Source: CALREA01 sp041674865
GTDB lineage: Bacteria > Patescibacteriota > Gracilibacteria > UBA1369 > UBA12463
Assembly (NCBI GenBank): GCA_041674865.1
Contig: JBAYUX010000003.1
Location: forward strand, 1-45,022
Reading direction: 5' to 3'
DNA: 45,022 nucleotides
The notes under the pieces are model-generated. The model was given only the letters and a program-made list of their open reading frames with translations, was not told the origin of the DNA and did no database searches. Positions 23,354-32,055 of this stretch are shown piece by piece (position 1 is the first letter of the stretch; every line of letters starts with the position of its first letter). Position numbers and translations under genes: made by a program.

Positions 23354-26300
23354 ATGGGAATTCCACAGGCACCCCAATTAAGTAATAATACAAAAGCAAT
23401 CCAAGACGTTATTGTCGAATTAGATAAAATTTCCCGTCCTCTCGAAAAAGGAATGTCGGGGAATGGAGTCAAATCAATGCAGCAAGGGCTTGGTATTTTA
23501 GGTTATGTTAATAAAATCCCTCATGGATATTTTGGGCCGACTACGCATGAGGCAGTTATAAAATTCCAAATAGATAAGGGTATTATTCCTAATCGTCAAA
23601 GTGGCGATGCGGGCATATTTGGTCCAAGGACAAAGGCAAAGTTAAAAGAAGCATTATTAGCCCACGCATCTTCAGTGGCGCCCAAAAAAAATGTTGTAGC
23701 ACCTCTAGCTCCCCCTATACAAAAGCCGACAATCGATACCCGTCGTGCCGTAAGTCAAGTTGGAACACCTAAACTCAATGTTCCATCCAGTAATCTAGCG
23801 ATGGGTGCGTCGGGCGATGAAGTAAAAGCTTTACAGGCATGTCTCGCTACTCTTGGTTATTTTAAAAAAGGACCACATGGAACTTTTGGTCCGACTACGC
23901 AGGAATCTGTTATTCAATTTCAGTTGGCTAAAGGTATTATTACTAGTCGTCAAGGTCATGGGGCTGGCGTATTTGGGCCGCAGACAAGAGCAAAACTTAT
24001 GGAGGTATTGAAAATTTCTAGCTCAACTCTGACTGTAGCTCCCCCTGTCACCAAGCCATCTAAGCCCGCTGAGAAAATACCTCCAAATACTACTGCAAAA
24101 CTTGCAACTCCTCCTGCGAACATAATGAGCGATCCAAAAACAATTCAGCGAATTGTCACCGAACTAGATAAAATCACCAACTCTCTCGCAAAATGGGCAT
24201 CTGGAGATGGAGTTAAGGCACTACAAACTGGACTCGCCATACTTGGATATTTCAAAAAAACAGCACATGGAACACTCGGGCCAACCACACACGAAGCCAT
24301 GATCCAGTTCCAACTTGCTAAGGGTATTATTACAAATCGTCAAAGTAATGGTGTTGGAATATTTGGACCCCAGACAAAAGCTAAATTACGAGAGGAATTA
24401 TTGGGTCGAATATCTCGCCCAAAAAAGGAAGAGCCCAAAATAGTTGTTACTTCACCTAAGCCTACGGTAGCTGCCGTTATTACTCAGGTAAAAAGTACAG
24501 TTAATCAAGTTACGGCACCTACTGTTTCTACACCTCCTGCAAAACCGGTTCAAAATGCAGCTGTGGCGTCAAGGACAACAAGATCTACTTCTCCGCTTCC
24601 TGCAGGGGCTATTCAGAAAGAAGTTTCCGTATCAAGACCTGTAACTCCTACTCCTGACCAAAAGACTGTGGTTAAAAAAGTGGATGCGCCTCCTCCTGCT
24701 ACTGTCTCTCCTATTACCAAGCCCGCCACTCCGGAAAAAGGAAAAATGCTTTCGAATGACTTGGTTTTTCAGCAACTATTAGAATTCTTCCCTGACACCA
24801 AGTCGCATTATAGACTGCGCGCCCATAATCTTGAAAAGGCTCCATCTTTTCATCGAGATTTAGTTGAAGCAATGAGTTGTATCGTATCCTATTTTCCATT
24901 TTGGGAACAGGAACCCCTGCTGGCACACGATTCATTTCATGGATTTTTTTGGGGCATATTGAATAGAGGGCTGGATTTAAAACAGCAGTATATTGCTCAT
25001 CAATGCGATTGGACTAAACTTCCTTCTGATTTGGCTCGAGTCTGCAAGGCAATAGATTTCATTGCTCGTGCATTACATTCTGGTCCGAAAATAAACAGTG
25101 ACGATTTGATTGTTGGAGCTCATGGAGGTGATGTGATCACTCTTCAGACAGGACTCGCCACTCTTGGATATTTCAAAGAAGAAAAATGTGAGTCATTCGA
25201 TTTTGACACATTCAATGCGCTTGTTGAATTTCAGATAAAGGCTGGTGTCATTCGCGATCGCAATGATCGAATGGCTGGCGTCTTTAATGCGAAAACAAAG
25301 ACCAAATTGATTGAGGAATTATCGACATTTGTCCAAAAAGCTAGCCAGGCAAAAAAGGAGCCACCACCTTCGGAGCCCGAGGTTACCGTTGTATCTGAAG
25401 TGATTTCGCCTTCTGCTTCGAATCTTACATCTCCTGCGACGCAGGTTCCTACGTCAACTTCGATGATATTAACTGAAGATCGTTCCGTGCCTCAACTTCC
25501 ACCATCATCGCTTGTTCCTCAAGGTCTAAGTTTAGACCCGAGAGATCTTCTTCCTGCAGGCTCAGCGAATGATCTCGTATCCTCTAAGCCTAATGAACCC
25601 ATAGTCCATGTAAGACCGGATTTGATCCTTCAAAATATTCAGGCTGAAATTGCCGTGCTTCGAGGGCAAATCAATAACCTTCTTTCTGAGATTAATGATA
25701 CAAATAGAAAACAGGCAAATGAAGACTCTGAACTCAGGACTGAATTTCATAGGGCTAAAAGTAATCTTTCCAGTGCCATTGCTGACTTAGATTCATTTGA
25801 CTCATATCTTAAAGATTTACAGAATGCCCGTGACAAAACAGCATCTTCCCTCGCTCAACGTAAAAATGAAAGACGAGATATGCCCGATTTATCTCAACTT
25901 GAATCTAGACGTGATGCCGCATGGATTGCAAGCAGCGAATTGCCATTTCAAGACATCAAATCACCGAAGTCTATATTTGATCGTCTGTTCGAGGAAAAGA
26001 AAAAAGATCCAGTACGCGTCTCTATTACATTTGAGGAGAAGAAGCGGCGACAATTAGTTTATAAACAATTATGCGATGAATGCACTAGGGTTAGAGAGCA
26101 ACTTGAAGCCCTAGAAGCTGATATCAGTCGTCTTACAGCCCTTTTGGCATCTCAAAATGAGAGACTAGATGAAAAAAATAAAGGAAGACAACCTAAAGCA
26201 GATCTAGTTGAAAAGTGTGAAGGCGACTATTCCGAAGTAGAATTGCGTCATAATAAATATTTTACAAATAGGGAAACTTTATACTACGCAAATAGAAGGC

Positions 26301-26389
26301 GAGAACTTCAAACAGAGATAGCTCGAAAAGAAGCTAGAATCACCTCCCTTGAAGCTCAATATGATTTAATCATTAATAAAATTACTTAG
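23354..26389 (+). CDS. Large protein with four peptidoglycan-binding repeats and a C-terminal coiled coil
   Basis: The 1011-residue product carries four PG_binding_1-like units: about 34-101, 151-219, 279-350 and 582-660. Each has the pattern G..VK.LQ..L..LGYF, GPTT.E.VI.FQ, then GxFGP.T.AKL; units 2 and 3 are most alike, and unit 4 is degenerate (FDFDTFNALVEFQ). Pro/Thr/Lys-rich linkers separate units 1-3, and a helical region with Trp and His (about 460-575) precedes unit 4. After another Pro/Ser-rich linker, residues about 755-1011 are a long charged coiled coil. There is no signal peptide although the repeats normally bind wall peptidoglycan outside the cell. It is cotranscribed with the upstream TPR gene. 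No catalytic domain seen; a scaffold linking a cytoplasmic or exported machine to the wall is a guess. Confidence 0.72.
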   Translation: MGIPQAPQLSNNTKAIQDVIVELDKISRPLEKGMSGNGVKSMQQGLGILGYVNKIPHGYFGPTTHEAVIKFQIDKGIIPNRQSGDAGIFGPRTKAKLKEALLAHASSVAPKKNVVAPLAPPIQKPTIDTRRAVSQVGTPKLNVPSSNLAMGASGDEVKALQACLATLGYFKKGPHGTFGPTTQESVIQFQLAKGIITSRQGHGAGVFGPQTRAKLMEVLKISSSTLTVAPPVTKPSKPAEKIPPNTTAKLATPPANIMSDPKTIQRIVTELDKITNSLAKWASGDGVKALQTGLAILGYFKKTAHGTLGPTTHEAMIQFQLAKGIITNRQSNGVGIFGPQTKAKLREELLGRISRPKKEEPKIVVTSPKPTVAAVITQVKSTVNQVTAPTVSTPPAKPVQNAAVASRTTRSTSPLPAGAIQKEVSVSRPVTPTPDQKTVVKKVDAPPPATVSPITKPATPEKGKMLSNDLVFQQLLEFFPDTKSHYRLRAHNLEKAPSFHRDLVEAMSCIVSYFPFWEQEPLLAHDSFHGFFWGILNRGLDLKQQYIAHQCDWTKLPSDLARVCKAIDFIARALHSGPKINSDDLIVGAHGGDVITLQTGLATLGYFKEEKCESFDFDTFNALVEFQIKAGVIRDRNDRMAGVFNAKTKTKLIEELSTFVQKASQAKKEPPPSEPEVTVVSEVISPSASNLTSPATQVPTSTSMILTEDRSVPQLPPSSLVPQGLSLDPRDLLPAGSANDLVSSKPNEPIVHVRPDLILQNIQAEIAVLRGQINNLLSEINDTNRKQANEDSELRTEFHRAKSNLSSAIADLDSFDSYLKDLQNARDKTASSLAQRKNERRDMPDLSQLESRRDAAWIASSELPFQDIKSPKSIFDRLFEEKKKDPVRVSITFEEKKRRQLVYKQLCDECTRVREQLEALEADISRLTALLASQNERLDEKNKGRQPKADLVEKCEGDYSEVELRHNKYFTNRETLYYANRRRELQTEIARKEARITSLEAQYDLIINKIT

Positions 26390-26423
26390 CCACTTTAGCT
26401 TTAATGTTTAATAGCTGTGCCTA

Positions 26424-26452
26424 TTGGCAACAACTTAGTTTTGTGCTATAAT
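26424..26452 (+). promoter_or_regulatory. Promoter of the 26.5-31 kb operon
   Basis: TTGGCA (26424-26429) and TATAAT (26447-26452) have 17-base spacing and an extended -10 (TGC before TATAAT). The 17 bases around this -10 (26439-26455) are identical to those of the M23 peptidase gene promoter (38156-38172). Confidence 0.8.
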
Positions 26453-26475
26453 GAGTAGAATAATTTTCACTAAGC

Positions 26476-29019
26476 ATGAACTCAGGCGACAATACATTTC
26501 GGGCGAAGGATCGATATGCAAACCAAGATCAGGGTGACTTTCTCAAAGCACTCCATGCTGTAGAGGGTCGATATGCCAAAGATAACAAGGCGAAAGATTT
26601 TCTCGCAGAAAATGATAATGCTGAAATTGATGACATTATGGCTGACGTGCATCCACGTGTCTTCGAAGCGCTCGAAGGTGGCAACGGAAATCTTACACGA
26701 TCAATTCATGGACTTGATCGAAGTACAAAAGAAAAAAGTCTTGGTTCATCTTTGACGAGCAGATTATTTGGAGGAGCAAGAAAGCTTTTTTATGGAGAGC
26801 AGCCACCAAATGCTGGCAATAAAGATTTCAAAGGCTCACGCGAAGAATCCATTGCTGTATCAGCAAATCGTGAGGTCGCCATGCCTGCACTTTTGAATGC
26901 ATCAAACGTATGGAATCACGCCATCGCGAAGGATGAGAAAAATAAAAAAATACTCAATGACTATCTTGGAAAAGAGCTCATTGCTGAACCGGAAGGTGAT
27001 CCTGTTCTGACGTATGCGATGGGATTTCTTGAGGAAAAAGTACCGGCAGAAAAATCAACGAAATTTTTAGAGAAGGCACTTGGAATTCATCATCCGGACA
27101 AGGGGAAGGTTGATGAGGTAAACGAACATATTGAACTCCTTACTACACCTTACAAGGAAATTACAGATTTAGCCCAGAAGATCCGTGATAAATGCGCTCC
27201 AGATAGTGCATCGAAGAAATTACATGAACTTCAGCATCATGTTGATCATTTATATGACGAAAGTGCTGCTGAAAAATACAGTAGCGCGAAACGCTCCCTG
27301 GATGTCGCTACGCAAAATGTAAAAAATGCCGAGAAAAAACTCGCTAAGGCTGGACCTGGTGAGAAAATAGCAGCACAAGATGCCCTAGATGCTGCTGAAT
27401 CCCAATTAGAGACTGTAATAACTGCATACAGAGCAGCGCAGGAAGAATTAAGCAAAACACCATTTCAGGCAACCGAAATTGCTCTTCAGGAAGCGAGGGT
27501 TGCCAAACAAGATTCTCAGGGTAAAGATGATAAGGAGGTGCAAAAAGCTGAACGTGCATTATCTACTGCTACCGAAAACTTCGCTAAAGAAGAAAAGAAA
27601 TATCAAGATGCAAAACATCATCTTGAAGAGTTTAAGCAGCTCATTGCAAAAATGAGTATTGCTGTAGGTAAATATAATAAAAATATTGCTTCTAATGAAA
27701 TTCTCCCTCTTCCTGATGAGGCTAAAGATAAAGATCTTCATGATAAAATTAAGGTGGTTAAAGCTAATGCCGCCGCGTTAGCAGCACTAAATTTCAATAA
27801 TGGCGAAGGACTTGATGCTGCGATGAATCTCGTTGAAGATCGAGCCTTTCTTAAAGATTCTCAAGTTATCAAAAAACACAACGACGCTCGACTCAAGGCC
27901 GAGGAAGAAAAGGCGAAGAAGGCTGGCGAACATCATGAGGTTCATAAGATTACTTCTTCAGAATTCCTTTATAGAATCTATCATGCGTATATTACGCTTC
28001 CGGAAGCGGAGGGTGGAATCATTAAGGATGATAAGAAATTAAATGATATTGAGAAGAGAAAGCGACGCGAGGAGGCGATTATGTTTGCGAAGTTTGCGGC
28101 GTCGGATGCGAAGGATATGTCGGTTTTTGCAGCGAACAAGGCTCGATGCGAGGCGCTTGCAAAAAAGGGTGCGAAATTCTTCCCTGATTTCGACAAGATT
28201 CTTCAGACGCTTCGATTTATTTCTTCAAATGAGAAGAGGCCGTTTGCAAAACTTCAGCTCAAACATGATACAAGTCGTGTTGAGTTGCGACATATGATCA
28301 AGACGAAGCAGCTCAGTGTTGACGATATTCCCCTTCTTATTGGACACCTTCAAAAGGTACTCGAGGGACATGAAAATAAAATTATTAAACCAAAGGATAT
28401 TCCTTTTGTTATGGCGATGATCCGAAATCTTCGATTACTTCGCGAAGAGTCACGATATCAGTCAATCATGAAAAAGCCTGGAAAGTTCGACGATAAATTA
28501 AAGGAGTATATGGCTGAAGATAATGCCATTGATACGGCACGAGAAGGTATTGATGACTCGGTATTATTTAGCATGATTACCGATCCGAAAATTGTTAGCA
28601 AAGAAAAAGCAAAGATCGCGAAAGAGATTCGAGACAAAGTCGCGAGCGGTGAATTGTCTGTTACAGATGCGATGAAACAGATGAAGGAGAATGCGATGGA
28701 TCCGGGACGCGGAACATTTGCGAGACTTGTTGCGATTCGAAGTGGTGCGAATATTAAGAGACATTGGAAGAATATTAAAGGCAAAGGACCGATTGCGTGG
28801 ACGATTAATTCGGCGAAGGGCGCATGGGGTTCTATCAAGAGGTTTCCAAGTTGGTTTGGAGGCACGCGACTCGGCAAGGCTTTGGATTACAGCACGACTG
28901 GAGACAACTACTTTGTTAATCCGCTCAAGCACTTCTCTGGAGGACATGGCCACGGTGGTGGACATGAAGAAGGAGGTGGTGCTCACGGTGGTGGAGGTGC
29001 GCATGGCGGCGGTCACTAA
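26476..29019 (+). CDS. Large helical/coiled-coil protein with Gly/His-rich tail, unknown function
   Basis: The 847-residue product has no signal peptide and no clear membrane helix. It is mostly helical and highly charged, with strong coiled-coil character at about 255-405 (Ala/Lys/Glu heptads such as AEKKLAKAGPGEKIAAQDAL). A more globular helical region follows (about 480-760), and the last 28 residues are almost only Gly and His with two Glu (about seven His), a possible metal-binding or flexible tail. I recognise no family. The promoter upstream is strong, and the next gene starts 43 bases after the stop, so it heads a three-gene unit with the small acidic protein and the membrane protein. 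The start ATG follows the predicted transcription start by about 16 bases. Confidence 0.68.
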   Translation: MNSGDNTFRAKDRYANQDQGDFLKALHAVEGRYAKDNKAKDFLAENDNAEIDDIMADVHPRVFEALEGGNGNLTRSIHGLDRSTKEKSLGSSLTSRLFGGARKLFYGEQPPNAGNKDFKGSREESIAVSANREVAMPALLNASNVWNHAIAKDEKNKKILNDYLGKELIAEPEGDPVLTYAMGFLEEKVPAEKSTKFLEKALGIHHPDKGKVDEVNEHIELLTTPYKEITDLAQKIRDKCAPDSASKKLHELQHHVDHLYDESAAEKYSSAKRSLDVATQNVKNAEKKLAKAGPGEKIAAQDALDAAESQLETVITAYRAAQEELSKTPFQATEIALQEARVAKQDSQGKDDKEVQKAERALSTATENFAKEEKKYQDAKHHLEEFKQLIAKMSIAVGKYNKNIASNEILPLPDEAKDKDLHDKIKVVKANAAALAALNFNNGEGLDAAMNLVEDRAFLKDSQVIKKHNDARLKAEEEKAKKAGEHHEVHKITSSEFLYRIYHAYITLPEAEGGIIKDDKKLNDIEKRKRREEAIMFAKFAASDAKDMSVFAANKARCEALAKKGAKFFPDFDKILQTLRFISSNEKRPFAKLQLKHDTSRVELRHMIKTKQLSVDDIPLLIGHLQKVLEGHENKIIKPKDIPFVMAMIRNLRLLREESRYQSIMKKPGKFDDKLKEYMAEDNAIDTAREGIDDSVLFSMITDPKIVSKEKAKIAKEIRDKVASGELSVTDAMKQMKENAMDPGRGTFARLVAIRSGANIKRHWKNIKGKGPIAWTINSAKGAWGSIKRFPSWFGGTRLGKALDYSTTGDNYFVNPLKHFSGGHGHGGGHEEGGGAHGGGGAHGGGH

Positions 29020-29062
29020 TCGGTATTATACTTACGCTAACTTACTCTCATATTCCTCACTC

Positions 29063-29437
29063 ATGGACTCAAACGACTTATCATTACAGGAAATTCTCGA
29101 TACCTTCGTAGATAATCTTCTCGTCTCGCTTCCGCTCAATGACGTTTCGTCAGAGCAGCGTGAACTCGTACGTGAACTCATTATCAATCGAGTCGATAAA
29201 CGGCTTATTGCTCTCATTATTCAGGAACTTCCTGAGGAGCAGTTTCAGAACATTCTGAAAGATGTTAATGGAAAAGATTTTTCCGACGAAGAAGAAATGA
29301 CGATTATCGCTGGTGCGATTGATAAGATTCCAAACTTCCCAGACAAGCTCGCAGGAGCGCTTGAGGAGTTGCGAACTGAACTCAGTGAGGATATCGTAGA
29401 TTTAAAAAATTCGAGTAGTGATGTAGATAACGCCTAA
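29063..29437 (+). CDS. Small acidic helical protein of unknown function
   Basis: The product (124 residues) starts at MDSNDLSLQE; longer readings in the same frame would overlap the preceding gene. It is acidic and almost entirely helical, with a repeated pattern of LI..L....Q..I and the segment VDKRLIALIIQELPEEQFQN. It reminds me of small helical proteins of unknown function (DUF5663-like) frequent in CPR genomes, but that is a weak impression. It lies 43 bases after the coiled-coil gene and 20 bases before the membrane-protein gene, so it is in the same operon. Its leader (CTCATATTCCTCACTC) is pyrimidine-rich with no Shine-Dalgarno. Confidence 0.65.
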   Translation: MDSNDLSLQEILDTFVDNLLVSLPLNDVSSEQRELVRELIINRVDKRLIALIIQELPEEQFQNILKDVNGKDFSDEEEMTIIAGAIDKIPNFPDKLAGALEELRTELSEDIVDLKNSSSDVDNA

Positions 29438-29457
29438 ACTTTCCTATCCCGATCTTT

Positions 29458-30999
29458 ATGCAGACACAACCACAACAACAGCCATACGAAGGTCCAAAGA
29501 CCATTACTTCTGCTCCACAAGAGTATAGTGCTGCGCAAACCAAATCAGGTCTTGAAAAACTCAAGGCAGAACTTTCAACTCCTGAAAAAGTTGGTGACCT
29601 TATGAAGAAGTTTGAAAAAGACCAGGTTGATACGAGCGGCTGGACTGAAAAACCTGAGCTCGCTGTCGATGCTATTCAGAAATATTTTCCAGAAGGTGAG
29701 GAGAAAAAAATTCTCATTAGTGCGCTTAATTCCCCTGCTGGAAGCCAATCTTTTGAACTTGGAAAAAAGACGATCCTTGCAATCGCCGATGGCCTTGCTA
29801 CTCGACAAAAAGAAATTTCAAAGGCAAAGACCGCTCTCAGTGAGCTCAATGAAAACTCTCTCAACAAAAATGCTAAAGAAGGTATTCGAAGTGTCTTCAA
29901 CAGTGTCTCTCGAGCAAGTACGCCTGAGATGATCATGTTCGGTGTTGCCGCACTTCTTGTTGGAAATCATATCTTCAAGACAGATGAAAAAAATACCATC
30001 TTGAAACCACTGGCGATTGGCGTTCTCGGATTCTTTGGTCTCAACTCGCTTGCTCAACATTTCACTGGAAAAGCGCTTACAGATCGTATTCATGATGCGG
30101 GTGTGAAGTTCATGCCAGCTGCTATTAATCAGCTCCCTGATCAGATGCAGGCTCTCGCCGAAAGTGCGAAGATCACTCAGCCACCTGAACTTGTTGCTCT
30201 TGGAAAGCTTGGTAAGCAGAAAATGTCAATCATTCATTCGTATTACAATCCAAATAAAAAATTCATCGAACCATATGCTCTCGGATTTTCTGAAAATGAA
30301 ATTAGTGGTGAACAGTTATTCAAAATTGTCGATACACTCGTAAAGAAACATGACGAACGGAAGTCTACGGATGGCAAAAGCCGTGTTGGTCATACTGGAG
30401 ATTTCGAAAGAGATTTCGTACAGAAGCATGATTATACGTTCTTGGAGGCGAGCTATCTTTTGTATGAACGTGAAGTTACTGATGTCTTGGCCTTCAATCT
30501 CTCCCCTGAGAAGCGAGCCGAGTACAACAAAAAAATGGAAAATGATAAGCGAATTATGTTTGAAGGAACGGATGCTCATCCAGCTCTTCGCGATAATGTC
30601 ATGAGTTTCTATGGAATTAAGTTCCATACGGCTCTCGCTCATTCAAGCAAAGACAGAAATCCTCAGTACACCTATATGATTGGTGATCGTACTCCGATTA
30701 CCGTTCGCCTTGATGACTCAAAGGAAGCTCACCGCGACAAGGCAGCTGAACTTCGAGCTTGTGCCAAAGACTTCATCCAGGACTACATTAAACAAAAGGC
30801 ACCTACCTCACCTGCCCTTCAAGGCACTCTCGACTACGTTCCAAGCCAGAACGTCTGGAGATTCTCTCATGTGAAGCTCAAGGATCGTGAATATGAGGTT
30901 GTTGTCGAGGAAGGCTCGGAGCATGTTCCAGGAAAACTTATCGCCAAAATCAATGGTACGCCTGTCGATGATTGGTCGAAACTTGAATCTGCAGTCTAA
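29458..30999 (+). CDS. Membrane protein of unknown function
   Basis: The 513-residue product has a Gln/Pro-rich N terminus, a helical region (about 28-155), then two adjacent hydrophobic helices (MIMFGVAALLVGNHIF near 160-175 and LKPLAIGVLGFFGLNSLA near 183-200). It ends with a large soluble domain (about 210-513) containing the pattern YTYMIGDRTPITVRLDD and a basic, strand-rich end. I recognise no family. The last gene of the operon, it is followed by a short hairpin with a T run (31033-31053) that may terminate it. The hairpin topology of the two helices would leave both ends on the same side of the membrane. A role with the two genes upstream is inferred from gene order only. Confidence 0.68.
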   Translation: MQTQPQQQPYEGPKTITSAPQEYSAAQTKSGLEKLKAELSTPEKVGDLMKKFEKDQVDTSGWTEKPELAVDAIQKYFPEGEEKKILISALNSPAGSQSFELGKKTILAIADGLATRQKEISKAKTALSELNENSLNKNAKEGIRSVFNSVSRASTPEMIMFGVAALLVGNHIFKTDEKNTILKPLAIGVLGFFGLNSLAQHFTGKALTDRIHDAGVKFMPAAINQLPDQMQALAESAKITQPPELVALGKLGKQKMSIIHSYYNPNKKFIEPYALGFSENEISGEQLFKIVDTLVKKHDERKSTDGKSRVGHTGDFERDFVQKHDYTFLEASYLLYEREVTDVLAFNLSPEKRAEYNKKMENDKRIMFEGTDAHPALRDNVMSFYGIKFHTALAHSSKDRNPQYTYMIGDRTPITVRLDDSKEAHRDKAAELRACAKDFIQDYIKQKAPTSPALQGTLDYVPSQNVWRFSHVKLKDREYEVVVEEGSEHVPGKLIAKINGTPVDDWSKLESAV

Positions 31000-31008
31000 T
31001 ATATCTTC

Positions 31009-31189
31009 GATTTGAAGCTGGTCTGAAGCTAGAAAAGCCGCGATACGGATTTTTATAGCTGATTTGAAGCTGAATTTCGTAGTTTTTAGAAAATTAACTT
31101 GTGGTCTCGTCAAGTTTGTCATACAATCCGTCTGCTTTGATTCAGCTATGATATTTTAAGAGAACTTTTGAGGGAATTTGAAGCTGAAT
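31009..31189. repeat. Cluster of TTTGAAGCTG / AGCTGAWW repeats upstream of the large RNA
   Basis: ATTTGAAGCTG occurs at 31010-31020, 31062-31072 and 31176-31186, with related copies at 31022-31030 (CTGAAGCT) and 31140-31147 (inverted ATTCAGCT); a variant, ATTTAAAGCT, follows the promoter near 31246. The last full copy ends two bases before the -35 box. They may be regulator-binding sites. No gene is seen in 31000-31190. Confidence 0.6.
31033..31053 (+). terminator. Possible terminator of the 26.5-31 kb operon
   Basis: AAAAGCCG and CGGATTTT form an imperfect stem (one G-A mismatch) around CGATA, running into a T tract, 34 bases after the stop at 30999. Short, so moderate confidence. Confidence 0.4.
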
Positions 31190-31191
31190 AC

Positions 31192-31220
31192 TTGACAGGA
31201 TAGTAATACTGTTATATCAT
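31192..31220 (+). promoter_or_regulatory. Near-consensus promoter of the large RNA
   Basis: A perfect TTGACA (31192-31197), a 17-base spacer and TATCAT (31215-31220), one mismatch from TATAAT. This is among the best sigma-70-type promoters of the window, yet no convincing reading frame follows for over 1 kb. Predicted start near 31227. Confidence 0.8.
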
Positions 31221-31674
31221 AGCACCTAATCTATATTTTTGACTGATTTAAAGCTCACGCGCTTTATTGGTCCCTTGAAAACTCGTCGATCGTTCTCTCG
31301 CGCAGCGAGTCCTCTGCCTTTTATGTCCATGTCGCCGTTTATACTGGCTCCGGCTGGTTAAAACGACTGATGTAGACTATGCATTCTTGTGGGGCACCCA
31401 GGTGTCACACGAATGGAAGGTAGGGTCTCTCGCTGCTCGCAGTTTAGAGATCATCGAATCGTCTTCAGGATTTTATTCTCCTCAGCAATGTTTCATTGCT
31501 TTGGGAGCCCCTGGTAACCATATAAGGTTTTCTCGGTGTAACGCCTTTGCGAAGTTACACCACCTTTCGTTATCCCGAACTTCATGAACCTACGGGTTTG
31601 TGAAGTTTACTTCTCATCTTGCGCATAGCTTGATGGGAATTATGGCTCTCTATGCACAAAGCATTCTGAAGGTT

Positions 31675-31768
31675 TGATCGAGAACCTACAATCTCGATCA
31701 TCCTAGAGTCAATCTCACAAGGATTGACTCACGCGAATGGCAGTACAACGCCATTCACAAGGATTAAG
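31675..31768 (+). repeat. Three tandem hairpins with ACAA loops and a repeated 11-mer inside the large RNA
   Basis: Stems of 9, 9 and 7 bp follow each other with loops ACCTACAA, TCACAAG and AGTACAAC. The 11-mer TCACAAGGATT occurs twice, at 31715-31725 (loop and stem of the second hairpin) and 31755-31765 (unpaired). The repetition suggests a repeated protein- or RNA-binding module. Confidence 0.7.
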
Positions 31769-32055
31769 GTACGGCAACCTTCACCGGCTGCCATACAATT
31801 TCAGAGTCTTTCATCGGACACTGGACTTTCCATTTCTCCGGAAATGGCAATTAGAAATACGAGGTGGAGTTGAGAGTTTCAAAACTTTCCTTCCCCTCAC
31901 CCTGAAGTCGCATTCGTTGGTTCTCAGACGCGAGCGTCTATGACCTACGATTTTCCAACTGGAGTTTACTCTCAGACGGATACGTGACTTTGCAGGGTAG
32001 GGTGAGTTATTTACTTCACGTATTAACTCCCCTCCCAAACCCCAACTATTCCACT

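Noticed and set aside
23354..24420. Recent duplication of peptidoglycan-binding repeats at the DNA level
   Set aside because: The protein repeats are alike but the nucleotides differ at many synonymous positions, so the duplication is old.
31387..31943. Short open frames inside the large RNA
   Set aside because: They are 66-68 codons, lack homology and leaders, and hairpins run across all of them.
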